The notes: generated from the letters alone by a model not told the origin. Counted from the first letter of the stretch, positions 9,435-19,680 are shown. The stretch is DNA of 64,000 nucleotides from Enterobacteriaceae endosymbiont of Plateumaris sericea (GCF_012562605.1 NZ_CP046224.1:70157-134156); one strand, 5' to 3'. Made by a program: numbers and translations.

Positions 9435-10079
9435 ATGTATGACTATGACAATAATTTATTTATACGTTATTTAGGTATAGAACCCTGGATTTTAACGTAT
9501 AAAAAAATGAATAATTTTACTCAACAACGAAATAATAATACATTAGATGAAATTTGGATGGTAGAACATATACCAGTATTTACACAAGGAAGAACTTCTA
9601 AAAAAGAAGATATTTTATGTATTAATCATAAAATACCTTTATTTAATAGTAATAGAGGTGGAAAAATTACATATCATGCTCCTGGACAACAATTAATGTA
9701 TATATTAATTAATTTAAAAAAACGTAATATTAATATAAGATTATTAATTTTAATGTTAGAACAAACTATAATAAATATTTTATTATATATAGGTATAAAA
9801 GCAGATAAATTATTACACAAGTATAATACTGGTGTATATATTAATAATAAAAAAATTGCTTCAATAGGATTGAAAATATCTAGAGGATATTCATTACATG
9901 GTGTTGCTATAAATGTTAATATGGATTTATTGCCTTTTTCTTATATTAATCCATGTGGTTTTCATAAATTAAAAATGATCCAAATAAAAGATTTAGTTCC
10001 TAATATCAAAATTTCTCAAATAAAAAATTTAATGATTAATGAATTCATTAAATTATTAAATAAATATAGTAAAATATAA
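9435..10079 (+). CDS. lipB: Octanoyl-[ACP]:protein N-octanoyltransferase
   Basis: Moves octanoyl groups from acyl carrier protein onto lipoyl domains, step one of lipoate synthesis; LipA follows downstream. The protein has 214 residues against 213 in E. coli. Conserved motifs are RGGKITYHAPGQQ near residues 74-86, the lysine in KIASIGLKI, and the catalytic cysteine in INPCGFHK. Its octanoyl-ACP donor depends on acpP and the fab genes in this window. It lies 46 bp after dacA; ybeD, which separates them in E. coli, is gone. Confidence 0.96.
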   Translation: MYDYDNNLFIRYLGIEPWILTYKKMNNFTQQRNNNTLDEIWMVEHIPVFTQGRTSKKEDILCINHKIPLFNSNRGGKITYHAPGQQLMYILINLKKRNINIRLLILMLEQTIINILLYIGIKADKLLHKYNTGVYINNKKIASIGLKISRGYSLHGVAINVNMDLLPFSYINPCGFHKLKMIQIKDLVPNIKISQIKNLMINEFIKLLNKYSKI

Positions 10080-10141
10080 AATTAATTTCATATATAAAAT
10101 AATAACAATTCATTTATAAATAATTAATAAATTTAAATAAT

Positions 10142-11008
10142 ATGAAACAAAATTTTTTAAAAAAACCTAATTGGATAAAAATTAAATTTTCAGAAAAAAA
10201 TATTCATAAAGTTAAAAAAATTAAATCTATTATCAAAAATAATAAATTACATTCTGTTTGTGAAGAAGCTGCTTGTCCTAATATGATGGAATGTTTTGGT
10301 AAAGGACAAGTAACCTTTATGATATTAGGTAATATATGTACTAGAAATTGTTTATATTGTAATGTTATTAATGGTAGACCATTAAAAAATATTAATAATG
10401 AAGCATTAAATTTAGCTAATACTATTTATCAATTGAAATTACAATATGTAGTTATTACTTCTGTTAATAGAGATGATTTGCATGATGGAGGAGCTAAACA
10501 ATTTTCTACATGTATAAAATTAATACGTAAAAAAAATCCTGGTATTAAAATAGAAATTTTAGTTCCTGATTTTAAAAACTGTATTAATACAGCTTTAAAT
10601 ATTATTAAAAATACCCTTCCTAATGTTTTTAATCATAATATAGAAACAGTAGAACGTTTATTTAAAATAATACGACCTTCTGGAAATTATAAACAATCAT
10701 TAAAATTATTAAAACAGTTTAAAAAAAATTTTCCTAATATTACAACAAAATCTGGATTAATGTTAGGTTTCGGAGAAACTAATGAAGAATTATTTAATAC
10801 TTTATATGATTTAAAATCTAATGGAGTAGATATTATAACTATAGGACAATATTTGCAGCCAACTAAAAAACATATTCCTGTTAAAAAATATATTAGTATA
10901 TTAGAATTTAATAAAATAAAACAAAAAGCTATTAATATAGGTTTTAAAAAAGTAATATGTGGTCCTTTTATACGTTCTTCTTATAATGCACAGAATTATT
11001 CTTATTAA
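10142..11008 (+). CDS. lipA: Lipoyl synthase (radical SAM)
   Basis: Inserts two sulfurs into octanoyl-lipoyl domains using radical SAM chemistry and two 4Fe-4S clusters. The auxiliary-cluster cysteines are in CEEAACPNMMECFG (residues 40-53), the radical SAM cluster is CTRNCLYC, and the end carries the conserved RSSYNAQ whose serine binds the auxiliary cluster. The protein has 288 residues against 321 in E. coli; both ends are trimmed but no motif is lost. It is likely transcribed with lipB. Confidence 0.96.
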   Translation: MKQNFLKKPNWIKIKFSEKNIHKVKKIKSIIKNNKLHSVCEEAACPNMMECFGKGQVTFMILGNICTRNCLYCNVINGRPLKNINNEALNLANTIYQLKLQYVVITSVNRDDLHDGGAKQFSTCIKLIRKKNPGIKIEILVPDFKNCINTALNIIKNTLPNVFNHNIETVERLFKIIRPSGNYKQSLKLLKQFKKNFPNITTKSGLMLGFGETNEELFNTLYDLKSNGVDIITIGQYLQPTKKHIPVKKYISILEFNKIKQKAINIGFKKVICGPFIRSSYNAQNYSY

Positions 11009-11016
11009 AAATAATT

Positions 11017-11146
11017 GTGCCTCTGAATAGTTTAGATTTTTTTATAACATTTGTTTAAAACAAATTTTTCATTAGTTAAAAAATTTCTGATATATTTGTT
11101 TAATTTATAAATATTAAAATAAAAAACTTAAACACTCAGAGGCAAC
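11017..11146 (-). other. Structured element in the 3' region of cspE
   Basis: Two arms, TGCCTCTGA (11018-11026) and TCAGAGGCA (11136-11144), are exact reverse complements. They are extended inward by GTTTA/TAAAC and close about 95 nt that contain a second hairpin, ATTTGTT-TAA-AACAAAT, at 11049-11065. The arms are far richer in G and C than other spacers, so the pairing is unlikely to be chance. It lies between convergent lipA and cspE; I assign it to the cspE transcript. It could be a terminator-linked 3' UTR structure or a small RNA. Confidence 0.5.
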
Positions 11147-11179
11147 AGAATTCATAGATCTTTCAAAATACTAATAATT

Positions 11180-11389
11180 TTAAATAGCAATTACATTAGC
11201 AGCAGAAGGACCTTTGGCTCCGTTAGTGATTTCGAACTCTACTTTTTGGCCTTCAGTTAATGTTTTGAATCCATTGCTTTGAATTGCAGAAAAATGTACA
11301 AAAACATCTTTACTACCATCTTCAGGAGTAATGAAACCAAAGCCTTTAGATTCATTAAACCACTTAACGTTACCTTTAATCTTGGACAT
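11180..11389 (-). CDS. cspE: Cold-shock-like RNA chaperone CspE
   Basis: OB-fold single-strand nucleic-acid-binding protein, 69 residues, differing from E. coli CspE at only about two residues as I recall it. RNP1 is KGFGFITP and RNP2 is VFVHFSAI. The start is the ATG at 11389; the in-frame TTG one codon earlier is not needed and would add a residue absent from the family. An AAAGGTAAT ribosome site precedes it. G+C is visibly higher than in neighbouring genes. Position beside lipA matches E. coli, where crcB, ybeM and tatE lie between; these are lost. Confidence 0.96.
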   Translation of the reverse strand: MSKIKGNVKWFNESKGFGFITPEDGSKDVFVHFSAIQSNGFKTLTEGQKVEFEITNGAKGPSAANVIAI

Positions 11390-11392
11390 CAA

Positions 11393-11480
11393 TTATTACC
11401 TTTAAATAAAAATAGACACTGAAGTGTGTCAATTAAAGTACAACAATTAATAATTCATTTGTCTAGTGAAACAAATCAAA
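11393..11480 (-). promoter_or_regulatory. cspE 5' leader with two small hairpins
   Basis: Immediately upstream of cspE, GACAC-6 nt-GTGTC (11415-11430) and ATTTGT-8 nt-ACAAAT (11457-11476) are perfect short stems in sequence less AT-rich than typical spacers here. Cold-shock family mRNAs often have structured leaders that influence stability and translation; by position this is a candidate. I cannot say whether the sequence is conserved in relatives. Confidence 0.4.
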
Positions 11481-11573
11481 AAAGTGAGAAATGTCGAATT
11501 TTTTAAAATATTATTTTATTATTTTTAATTTTAAAATTAAATATATTATTTTTTTAAAAGGTATAATTTTTTT

Positions 11574-12356
11574 ATGCAATTATTATTAGGAAAAAAAATA
11601 TTAATTACAGGGATAATAAGTAAATTATCTATTGCTTATGGAATAGCTCGAGCTATGTATAATAATAAAGCGGAATTAATTTTTACATATCAAAAAGAAA
11701 AAAATAAAAAAAGGGTAGAAAAATTAGTAAAAAATATGACACATTATCCAATAATAAAATGTGATGTATCTAAAGATAATAATATAAAATCTTTATTTAT
11801 TAAAATATCTCAATTTTGGAATAAATTTCATGGATTCATACATTCTATAGCTTTTGTTCCAAAAAACCAATTAAAAGGTAGTTTTATTGATAATATATCA
11901 AGAAAGGGATTTCAAATAGCTCATGATATTAGTTCATATAGTTTAACAGCGATGGTTAAAGAATGTCGTAATATGTTATATCCTAAATCTGCAATAGTTT
12001 CTTTATCATATTTAGGCTCTAATAGAGTTATCCCTAATTATAATGTTATGGGATTAGCAAAAGCATCATTAGAAGCTAATATTCGCTATATAGCGTCTGA
12101 TATTGGAAAACAAAATATTAGAATTAATGGAATATCTTCTTCTCCAATAAAAACGTTAGCTGCATCAGGAATTAATAATTTTAATTATATATTAAAATAT
12201 TATAATAAAATGACACCATTATCATATACAATTACAATTAATGATATTGGTAATGTTGCAGTATTTTTATGTTCTGATTTATCATGTGGAATTACAGGAG
12301 AAATTATTCATGTAGATGGAGGATTTAATCTTATTGCTATAAATAAAAATTTTTAA
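11574..12356 (+). CDS. fabI: Enoyl-[ACP] reductase (NADH)
   Basis: Catalyses the last reduction of each fatty-acid elongation cycle. It is an SDR-fold protein of 260 residues (E. coli 262). The family-typical N-terminal nucleotide motif is GIISKLSIAYGIA (residues 13-25), and the catalytic tyrosine and lysine are in SYLGSNRVIPNYNVMGLAKA. The C-terminus carries GEIIHVDGGF. It complements fabD, fabG, acpP and fabF located 9-11 kb away. It stands alone between cspE and pntA. Confidence 0.96.
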   Translation: MQLLLGKKILITGIISKLSIAYGIARAMYNNKAELIFTYQKEKNKKRVEKLVKNMTHYPIIKCDVSKDNNIKSLFIKISQFWNKFHGFIHSIAFVPKNQLKGSFIDNISRKGFQIAHDISSYSLTAMVKECRNMLYPKSAIVSLSYLGSNRVIPNYNVMGLAKASLEANIRYIASDIGKQNIRINGISSSPIKTLAASGINNFNYILKYYNKMTPLSYTITINDIGNVAVFLCSDLSCGITGEIIHVDGGFNLIAINKNF

Positions 12357-12479
12357 TTTTAATTTAATTAATTTATAAAAAATATAAATTTGATAATAAT
12401 TTTAATAAATGATAATTTTTATATTTTAATAATGTTTAAAACATAGAACATAAATTTTATATAAAATAAGGATTTAATA

Positions 12480-14024
12480 ATGTTAATTGGTATACCTAAA
12501 GAAAAATTATTTAAAGAAAAGAGAGTAGCTATTACTCCTATATCAGTAAAAATATTAATAAAATTAGGTTTTACTATATTTATTGAAAAAAATGCTGGAG
12601 AAAATGCTTATTTTCAAGATCAAGATTTTATTAATGTTGGAGCCCAAATTGTTAATAATGATCAAATTTGGAATACTAATATAATAATTAAAATTAATCC
12701 TCCTGATGTGGAAGAAGTAAAATTAATAAAAAAAAATAGTATATTAATTAGTTTTATTTGGCCTTCAAAAAATTATACTTTATTAAAAGAATTAGCAATT
12801 AAAAATATTACAGCTATATCTATGGATTCAGTACCTAGAATTTCTAGAGCACAATCTATAGATGCTTTAAGTTCTATGAGTAATTTAGCTGGATATAGAA
12901 GTATTATAGAATCAACCTATTTATTTGGTAGATCTCTTAATGGACAAATTACAGCTGCAGGTAAAATTTTACCTGCTAAAGTAATTGTAATAGGTGTTGG
13001 AGTTGCTGGACTATCTGCTATTGCAACTGCAAGAAGTTTAGGAGCAATTGTTAAAGCATTTGATACTAGGGAAGAAGTTAAAGAACAAATTAATAGTATG
13101 GGTGCTATATTTTTACAATTTAAAAAAAAATATAAAGATTTAAATAATAATGAATCTTTTTATTTAAATCAGATAAATTCAGAAATTAAACTTTTATCTA
13201 ATTATATGAAAGAAACAGATATTATTATTACTACAGCATTAATACCTGGTCAAAAAGCTCCTATTTTAATTAATAATGAAATGATCAACAATATGAAACC
13301 TGGAAGTATTATTGTTGATTTAGCAGCTGAAAATGGTGGTAATTGTATATTAACTCAAAAAGATAAAATTATTATAACTAAAAATAATATTAAAATAATA
13401 GGTTTTACTAATTTACCTAGTAAAATGGCTGTACAAGCTTCTCAATTATATAGTAATAATGTTACAAACTTAATTAAATTATTATTATCTAAAAAAGGTA
13501 AAAAATTAAATATTGATTTTAAAGATGAAATTATACGTAATATGACTGTTACTTATGATAAAAAAATAATTTGGCCAGCACCATTAATTAAAGAAAAAAA
13601 TTTTGAACAAAATTTAGAAAAACCATATAGTTTAAAACTAAAAAAAAACGATATAAATAATAAACAAGATAAATCTTATTTTAAAAATTTTCAAAAATAT
13701 TTTTTTATATTTTTAAGTTTATCTTTTATTTATACTCTAAAATTTCTTCCTAAAGAAACTATACCTCATTTTATAATATTTTTATTATCTTGTATAATAG
13801 GTTATTATGTTATATGGAATGTTAGTCATAAATTACATACTCCTTTAATGTCAGTAACAAATGCAATTTCAGGTATTATTATCATTGGTGTTATATTTCA
13901 AATTAATAATAATAACATATTAATAACTATATTATCATTTTTAGGAATATTACTATCTAGTATAAATATTTTTGGTGGATTAACTGTAACTCAACGTATG
14001 TTAAAAATGTTTAATAAAAAATAA
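12480..14024 (+). CDS. pntA: NAD(P) transhydrogenase, alpha subunit
   Basis: Alpha subunit of the proton-translocating transhydrogenase that makes NADPH from NADH using the proton gradient. It has 514 residues (E. coli 510). The N-terminal NAD-binding dI domain starts MLIGIPKE and has the Rossmann motif [19 protein letters not shown] Lys/Asn-rich linker leads to four predicted membrane helices from about residue 405 to the end ([13 protein letters not shown]). pntB follows after 13 bp. AAGG precedes the ATG by about eight bases. Confidence 0.96.
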   Translation: MLIGIPKEKLFKEKRVAITPISVKILIKLGFTIFIEKNAGENAYFQDQDFINVGAQIVNNDQIWNTNIIIKINPPDVEEVKLIKKNSILISFIWPSKNYTLLKELAIKNITAISMDSVPRISRAQSIDALSSMSNLAGYRSIIESTYLFGRSLNGQITAAGKILPAKVIVIGVGVAGLSAIATARSLGAIVKAFDTREEVKEQINSMGAIFLQFKKKYKDLNNNESFYLNQINSEIKLLSNYMKETDIIITTALIPGQKAPILINNEMINNMKPGSIIVDLAAENGGNCILTQKDKIIITKNNIKIIGFTNLPSKMAVQASQLYSNNVTNLIKLLLSKKGKKLNIDFKDEIIRNMTVTYDKKIIWPAPLIKEKNFEQNLEKPYSLKLKKNDINNKQDKSYFKNFQKYFFIFLSLSFIYTLKFLPKETIPHFIIFLLSCIIGYYVIWNVSHKLHTPLMSVTNAISGIIIIGVIFQINNNNILITILSFLGILLSSINIFGGLTVTQRMLKMFNKK

Positions 14025-14037
14025 GAGGTATTAATAG

Positions 14038-15429
14038 ATGTTTGATGGACTAGCAATAGTTACATATACTATATCTTCAATATTATTTATATTTAGTCTT
14101 GCAAGTCTTTCTCAAAAAGAAACTTCTAAAAAAGGAAATTTATTTGCTATTATAGGAATGATAATTGCAATTACAGCTGCTATATTAAATTCTCAATTTA
14201 ATAATATTGGTTATATATTAATAGCTATTATTTTAGGAGGTATTATTGGTATAAATATATCTAAAAAAATAGATATGACTAAAATGCCTCAATTAATTGC
14301 TATATTACATAGTTTTGTAGGATTAACTGCAATTTTTGTAGGAATAAATAGTTATTTATTAATATATTATGATATAAATCAAATACATGACTCAATAAAA
14401 TTAATAGAAATATTTATTAGTATTTTTATAGGATCTATAACTTTTATAGGTTCAATTATTGCATTTAGTAAATTATCAGGAATTATCACATCAAAAGCTT
14501 ATAATTTTAAATTTAAAAAATTAATTAATATTAGTACATTTATTATTTCTATTATTTTAATGATAATATTTTTAAAAACAAAATATATTATTTTACAAAT
14601 TTTATCATTAGTATTTATGATACATATTTCATTAATTTTTGGTTTATATTTAATAATTAGTATAGGTGGTGCAGATATGCCTGTAGTAATTTCAATGTTG
14701 AATTCTTATTCAGGTTGGGCTGCTGCAGCTTCTGGATTTATGTTAAATAATGATCTTTTAATTATTACTGGAGCACTAGTTGGTTCTTCTGGAGCAATAT
14801 TATCATATTTAATGTGTAAAGGTATGAATAGATCATTTATTAATGTAATATTTGGAGGATCACAAAATAAAAAAAGTACTAATATTATTGAAAATGATAT
14901 TGAACAACAATATAGAAAAATTTCTATAAACGATACAGTAGAACTTTTGAAAGATTCTAGTAATATTATTATAATTCCTGGATATGGAATGGCTGTAGCA
15001 CAAGCTCAATATCCTATTTCTGAAATAGTAAAAAAATTAATTTCATATAATATTAAAGTAAGATTTGCTATTCATCCAGTAGCAGGAAGGTTACCAGGAC
15101 ATATGAATGTTTTATTAGCAGAAGCAAATATACCTTATGACATCATATTAGAAATGGATGAAATTAATAAAGATTTTTCTAATACTGATACTGTATTAAT
15201 TATAGGAGCTAATGATACAGTTAATCCATCAGCTCAAGATGATAAAAATAGTCCAATTTCAGGAATGCCAGTACTAGAAGCTTGGAAAGCAAAAAATATT
15301 ATTATTTTTAAAAGAAGTATGAATTATGGATATTCTGGTATTACTAATCCTTTATTTTATAAAGAAAATAGTTATATGTTATTCGGAGATGCAAAAGAAA
15401 CAATTAATAAAATTTTAAAAATATTATAA
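14038..15429 (+). CDS. pntB: NAD(P) transhydrogenase, beta subunit
   Basis: Beta subunit with several membrane helices in the N-terminal half (dII) followed by the NADP-binding dIII domain. It has 463 residues (E. coli 462). dIII motifs are [37 protein letters not shown] and [14 protein letters not shown]. It partners PntA directly upstream. NADPH from this complex would serve fatty-acid synthesis and reductive biosynthesis. A strong hairpin terminator follows. Confidence 0.97.
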   Translation: MFDGLAIVTYTISSILFIFSLASLSQKETSKKGNLFAIIGMIIAITAAILNSQFNNIGYILIAIILGGIIGINISKKIDMTKMPQLIAILHSFVGLTAIFVGINSYLLIYYDINQIHDSIKLIEIFISIFIGSITFIGSIIAFSKLSGIITSKAYNFKFKKLINISTFIISIILMIIFLKTKYIILQILSLVFMIHISLIFGLYLIISIGGADMPVVISMLNSYSGWAAAASGFMLNNDLLIITGALVGSSGAILSYLMCKGMNRSFINVIFGGSQNKKSTNIIENDIEQQYRKISINDTVELLKDSSNIIIIPGYGMAVAQAQYPISEIVKKLISYNIKVRFAIHPVAGRLPGHMNVLLAEANIPYDIILEMDEINKDFSNTDTVLIIGANDTVNPSAQDDKNSPISGMPVLEAWKAKNIIIFKRSMNYGYSGITNPLFYKENSYMLFGDAKETINKILKIL

Positions 15430-15434
15430 TAATT

Positions 15435-15480
15435 GTTGATTCTAGATTTTAATAAAATAAATTACTAGAATCAACTTTTA
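15435..15480 (+). terminator. Rho-independent terminator after pntB
   Basis: A perfect 11-bp stem, GTTGATTCTAG (15435-15445) with CTAGAATCAAC (15465-15475), has a 19-nt loop and is followed by TTTTA. It starts 6 bp after the pntB stop codon. The stem is richer in G and C than its surroundings. It separates pntB from convergent rne and may work in both directions, although the T run is only on the pntB side. Confidence 0.75.
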
Positions 15481-15601
15481 AACGTAATGAATTAAATTAT
15501 TTAATTATATGTATAAAATAGATTATTAATATTTTATATTATTGAAAATAATTATATTTTTTATATTAAAAATAATTTTTATTTTATATACTAGAATAAT
15601 A

Positions 15602-18256
15602 TTATGGTTTTTGTGCAGGAGCCGTAGCATATCTATTAGCTGCATGTCCCCCTGCTCCTTTATTTTTATTTTCCATGTTACATAATGAATATATTAATTT
15701 ATTATTTTTATAATAATATAAGGATATATGTTTATTATTTGATTGTTTTTTTCTAAATAAAAGATTTTTATTAAATATTTTTTTTTCAAAAATATATTTT
15801 TTTTTTATAATTTTATTTTTTTTATTTATAATAATTTTTGATGATTTTTTTTTTTCTAAAAATAAATTATCTTTTATATGAAAGTTTATTTTAGATAAAA
15901 ATTTTTTATTATAATTTAGTAAATGTATATTATTTTTTTTATAAAAAAATTGATAAAAAAACATAGATGAGTTAAAAATTAAATTTTTTTGAATATTTAA
16001 GTTATTTATAATATTTTTATTTATTTTTGAATTTATTTTATTATTTATTCTAACTGTTTTTGTAATTAATAAATTAGGTATTTTATTAATAATAAAAATA
16101 TTTTGATAATAAATATTATTAAAATAAAAACTATAATATTTTTTATATATAAAATAATTTTTATCAGTATCTTTAAAAGCATATGATAAATTTTTTAAAT
16201 TAATAATATTAAATTTATTTTTATCATTTTTTAATAGATTATTTTTTTTTAATATTAATTGATTTTTTGTTTCAATTATTTTTAATTTAGAAAATGTAAA
16301 AATATTTTGTTTTTTAATTATTGTTTGAAATATTTTAATATTAAAATTTAATTTAATTTGATTAAAAATATTTTTAATTTTTTTTATACAATTAATATTA
16401 TTATCATATTTTTTTTTAAAATAATTAGTTATTTGCTTATTTTTATTTAAAAAAACATTTTTAATAATATTAATATTTTTTTTATTAAAATTACTAAATA
16501 TAATGTTATTAAAATTTAATTTTTTATTATAAATAATATTATAAAAAAATTTTTTTATAATATTATTTATTTTTAAAAAATAATTAAAAATTTTATTTTC
16601 TCTAACACTATTATTTTGATTTTTAATAGAAATATTTTTATTTTGAATAAAATTTTTCTTTTTTACTAAATTTTTTTTTAATGATTGATGTGGATATTTA
16701 TAATTTTTTTTATGATAAAACGTATAATTCAAATTATATGTTTTTGTTATAGAGTCATTAATATTTTTTTTATCTTCTCCATGACGAATACGTAAAATAG
16801 AATAATTAGGAGTTTCTATTTGATCATTTGGAATAATAAAGGTTCGTATACCATTTTTCCTATTTTCAATAGCATTAACAGATTTTCTTTTTTCATTTAA
16901 TAAATATGATGCTATTTTTACTGGTACTATTGCATATACTTCTTTTGTATTTTCTTTAAAAGATTCTTCTTCAATTAATCTTAAAATTGATAAAGATAAT
17001 GATTTATTATCTCTTATTGTTCCATTACCTATACATCTAGGACACATATAATGACTTGATTCTCTTAGAGATGAACTAATTCTTTGACGAGACATTTCTA
17101 ATAATCCAAATTTTGATATATGATTCATTTGTATTTTTGCTCTATCTTGACGTAATTTATCTCTTAAACGTTGTTCAACAGCTCTTTGATTTTCTGTAGG
17201 AGACATATCAATAAAATCAATAACAATTAAACCACCTATATCACGTAATCTTAATTGTCTTGCAATTTCATCAGTTGCTTCTAAATTAATATTAAAAGCT
17301 GTTTCTTCTATATCTATGCCTTTAGTTGCTTTTGCTGAATTAACATCAACTGATGTAAGTGCTTCAGTTGTGTCAATAACTATTGAGCCTCCAGATAATA
17401 AATTTACTTTTCTTTGAAATGCAGTTTCTATTTGTGATTCTATTTGATAATGACTAAATAATGGAATTTTACCAGAATATAATTTAATTTTTTTATTAAA
17501 ATCAGATCTTCCTAATAAATTAATATATTCTTTAGCTAATTTTAATATTTCAGGATTATCAATAAGTATTTCGTTGATATCTGTAAGATAATCTCTAAAA
17601 GCTCTCATAATTATATTACTTTCTTGATGTATTAAAAAAGGAGCAGGTTTACTATTAGCTATTTTATTAATCAATTTCCAATGTTTTAATCTAAATTGCA
17701 AATCATATTCTAATTCTTTATTTTTTTTTCCTAATCCAGCAGTACGTATTATTAATCCCATTTCTTTAGGTAATTTTAATGTTAATAAAATTTCTTTTAA
17801 TTCATTTCTTTTTTCACCTTCAATTCTTTTTGAAATGCCTCCTACTTTAGGACTATTAGGCATTAAAACTAAATATGTACCTGCTAAACTTATGAATGTA
17901 GTTAATGAAGCTCCTTTATTACCTCTTTCTTCTTTATTAATTTGTACAATTAATTCTTTTCCTTTGTATAAATATTCTTTAATATTTTCTTTTTTTAATA
18001 AAATATTATTCGAATTATCAGTAATATATTGATTATTAATTTCTTTAAAAGGTAAAAATCCATGTTTTTTAGTACCATAATCTACAAAAACAGCTTCTAA
18101 ACTTTGTTCAATATGAATAATCTTACCTTTATATATATTAGATTTTTTTTGCTTATAAGTATCATTAGCTATATCTAAATCATATAATCTTTGTCCATCA
18201 ACCATAGCTACACGTAACTCCTCATGTTGTGTAGCATTTATTAACATTCTTTTCAT
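15602..18256 (-). CDS. rne: Ribonuclease E
   Basis: Essential endoribonuclease for mRNA decay and RNA processing. It has 884 residues against 1061 in E. coli. The catalytic N-terminal half is well conserved: the S1 RNA-binding region, magnesium-binding aspartates in SVDVNSA and VIDFIDM (near residues 303 and 346), and the zinc-link CPRCIGNG. From about residue 505 to 860 the scaffold has become Lys/Asn/Ile/Phe-rich low-complexity sequence in which I cannot find the helicase or enolase sites. The last 18 residues, GAGGHAANRYATAPAQKP, closely resemble the C-terminal tip that binds PNPase in E. coli. Confidence 0.95.
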   Translation of the reverse strand: MKRMLINATQHEELRVAMVDGQRLYDLDIANDTYKQKKSNIYKGKIIHIEQSLEAVFVDYGTKKHGFLPFKEINNQYITDNSNNILLKKENIKEYLYKGKELIVQINKEERGNKGASLTTFISLAGTYLVLMPNSPKVGGISKRIEGEKRNELKEILLTLKLPKEMGLIIRTAGLGKKNKELEYDLQFRLKHWKLINKIANSKPAPFLIHQESNIIMRAFRDYLTDINEILIDNPEILKLAKEYINLLGRSDFNKKIKLYSGKIPLFSHYQIESQIETAFQRKVNLLSGGSIVIDTTEALTSVDVNSAKATKGIDIEETAFNINLEATDEIARQLRLRDIGGLIVIDFIDMSPTENQRAVEQRLRDKLRQDRAKIQMNHISKFGLLEMSRQRISSSLRESSHYMCPRCIGNGTIRDNKSLSLSILRLIEEESFKENTKEVYAIVPVKIASYLLNEKRKSVNAIENRKNGIRTFIIPNDQIETPNYSILRIRHGEDKKNINDSITKTYNLNYTFYHKKNYKYPHQSLKKNLVKKKNFIQNKNISIKNQNNSVRENKIFNYFLKINNIIKKFFYNIIYNKKLNFNNIIFSNFNKKNINIIKNVFLNKNKQITNYFKKKYDNNINCIKKIKNIFNQIKLNFNIKIFQTIIKKQNIFTFSKLKIIETKNQLILKKNNLLKNDKNKFNIINLKNLSYAFKDTDKNYFIYKKYYSFYFNNIYYQNIFIINKIPNLLITKTVRINNKINSKINKNIINNLNIQKNLIFNSSMFFYQFFYKKNNIHLLNYNKKFLSKINFHIKDNLFLEKKKSSKIIINKKNKIIKKKYIFEKKIFNKNLLFRKKQSNNKHISLYYYKNNKLIYSLCNMENKNKGAGGHAANRYATAPAQKP

Positions 18257-18596
18257 TATAACTTACTCATTACTTTTATATCAAGTTTATCATTTTATTA
18301 AAATTATTTAATTTATAAAAAATAGTATTTTATTTTTTATAAAAAATAATATTAAAATAATTTTATTAAAATTATTAATAAAATATATTAAATATTATTT
18401 TTATATGTTATTTTTAATATAATGGATGTTTGTATATTTTATTTACTAAATATTAAAATTATAATAAATAATCATAATTATTTATTCTAACATAAAAGTA
18501 TATTTTCAAATAATTATTTTTATTAATAATATAAATTATATTTAAATATTATTTAAAATATAAATAATGATATTTATATATGGACTTTAAAATTTT
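18257..18596. other. Divergent spacer between rne and rluC
   Basis: This is 340 bp with no credible gene. It should carry both promoters and the rne 5' leader, which in E. coli is long and used for autoregulation. I see a small inverted repeat, AAATAAT-CATA-ATTATTT, near 18468-18485, but AT-only repeats like this are frequent here. The E. coli rne leader hairpins are not recognisable. Confidence 0.5.
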
Positions 18597-19547
18597 ATGT
18601 ATAAAAAAATAGATAATAAATTTATAATTATACCTAATTATATTGATTCACAAAGAATTGATAATTTTTTAACTACAAAATTTAAAAACATTCCTAAAAG
18701 TTTTATTTATAGAATTTTACGACAAGGAAAAATTAGAGTTAATAAAAAAAAAGTAAATCCAAAATATAAAATAAAATCAAAAGATATATTAATTTTACCT
18801 TCAATTTATATAAATAAAATAAAAAAAAAAAAAATATTACTTAATGAAAAAAAAATAAATTTTTTTAAAAAAATGATTTTATTTGAAGATAAATATATTA
18901 TTGCTATAAATAAACCTTCAGGTATTGCTGTTCATGGAGGTAGTGGTATAAATTTTGGTATTATTGAATATTTTCGAGTTTTATTTAAAAAAATTAAATT
19001 TTTAGAATTAGTACATAGATTAGATAAAGAAACTTCAGGTATATTATTAATAGCAAAAAAAAGATCTGTATTAAAAATATTACATAAACAATTACGTGAT
19101 AATAGTGTGATAAAAAATTATATAGCTTTAGTAAAAGGAAATTATACTAAAAATAATCATGGTCATATAAAAGGTTTTTTATTAAAAAAAAAAAATAATA
19201 ATAAGATAAAAGTAATGACACATAATACGATTGGTAAATATTCAGAAACAAAATTTCAAGTTATAAAATATTATCATACTATGATGTTATTAAATATAAT
19301 TCCTTTAACAGGACGTACTCATCAAATTAGAGTACATATGTCTCATATTGGTCATCCAATTGTTTATGATCAACGTTATGGAGATAATAATTTTAATTTA
19401 AATTTAAAAAAACAAATAGGATTAAATAGATTATTTTTACATGCACAAAAAATAAAATTTATACATCCAATAACAAATAAAAAAGTTAATATATATGCTC
19501 CTTTAGATTATGAATTAAATAATTATTTATTAAAATTAGATTCTTAA
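18597..19547 (+). CDS. rluC: 23S rRNA pseudouridine synthase RluC
   Basis: Modifies uridines 955, 2504 and 2580 of 23S rRNA in E. coli. It has 316 residues (E. coli 319). An N-terminal S4-like domain (about residues 18-65) precedes the catalytic domain, with the active-site aspartate in LVHRLDKETSGILLIAK and the later LTGRTHQIRVHMSHIGHP motif. Divergence from rne matches E. coli. A run of 14 adenines at 18821-18834 lies in frame between the two domains and is a likely slippage site. Confidence 0.95.
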   Translation: MYKKIDNKFIIIPNYIDSQRIDNFLTTKFKNIPKSFIYRILRQGKIRVNKKKVNPKYKIKSKDILILPSIYINKIKKKKILLNEKKINFFKKMILFEDKYIIAINKPSGIAVHGGSGINFGIIEYFRVLFKKIKFLELVHRLDKETSGILLIAKKRSVLKILHKQLRDNSVIKNYIALVKGNYTKNNHGHIKGFLLKKKNNNKIKVMTHNTIGKYSETKFQVIKYYHTMMLLNIIPLTGRTHQIRVHMSHIGHPIVYDQRYGDNNFNLNLKKQIGLNRLFLHAQKIKFIHPITNKKVNIYAPLDYELNNYLLKLDS

Positions 19548-19680
19548 TTTAAGAGTATTATTTTTTTATTGAATATCTACATTTTTAAATATATAATTTT
19601 TAAAAATAAAAATAATATTTCTATAAATTTATAATATTTATAATTAAATTATTATTTGAAAACAAATAAAAGGATTAAAT

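Noticed and set aside
11390..11392. TTG as the cspE start
   Set aside because: It sits one codon before a well-placed ATG and would add a residue absent from CspE proteins.
17835..18032. Small open frame antisense to rne
   Set aside because: It lies entirely opposite the conserved RNase E catalytic domain, has no ribosome site or family similarity, and is explained by the codon pattern of the true gene. The same applies to open frames opposite or inside gpmA, truA, gapA, trpC, pheS, pheT, rnt and acpP.
18468..18485. AT-only inverted repeat in the rne-rluC spacer as an operator
   Set aside because: Seven-base AT-only stems are expected by chance at this base composition.
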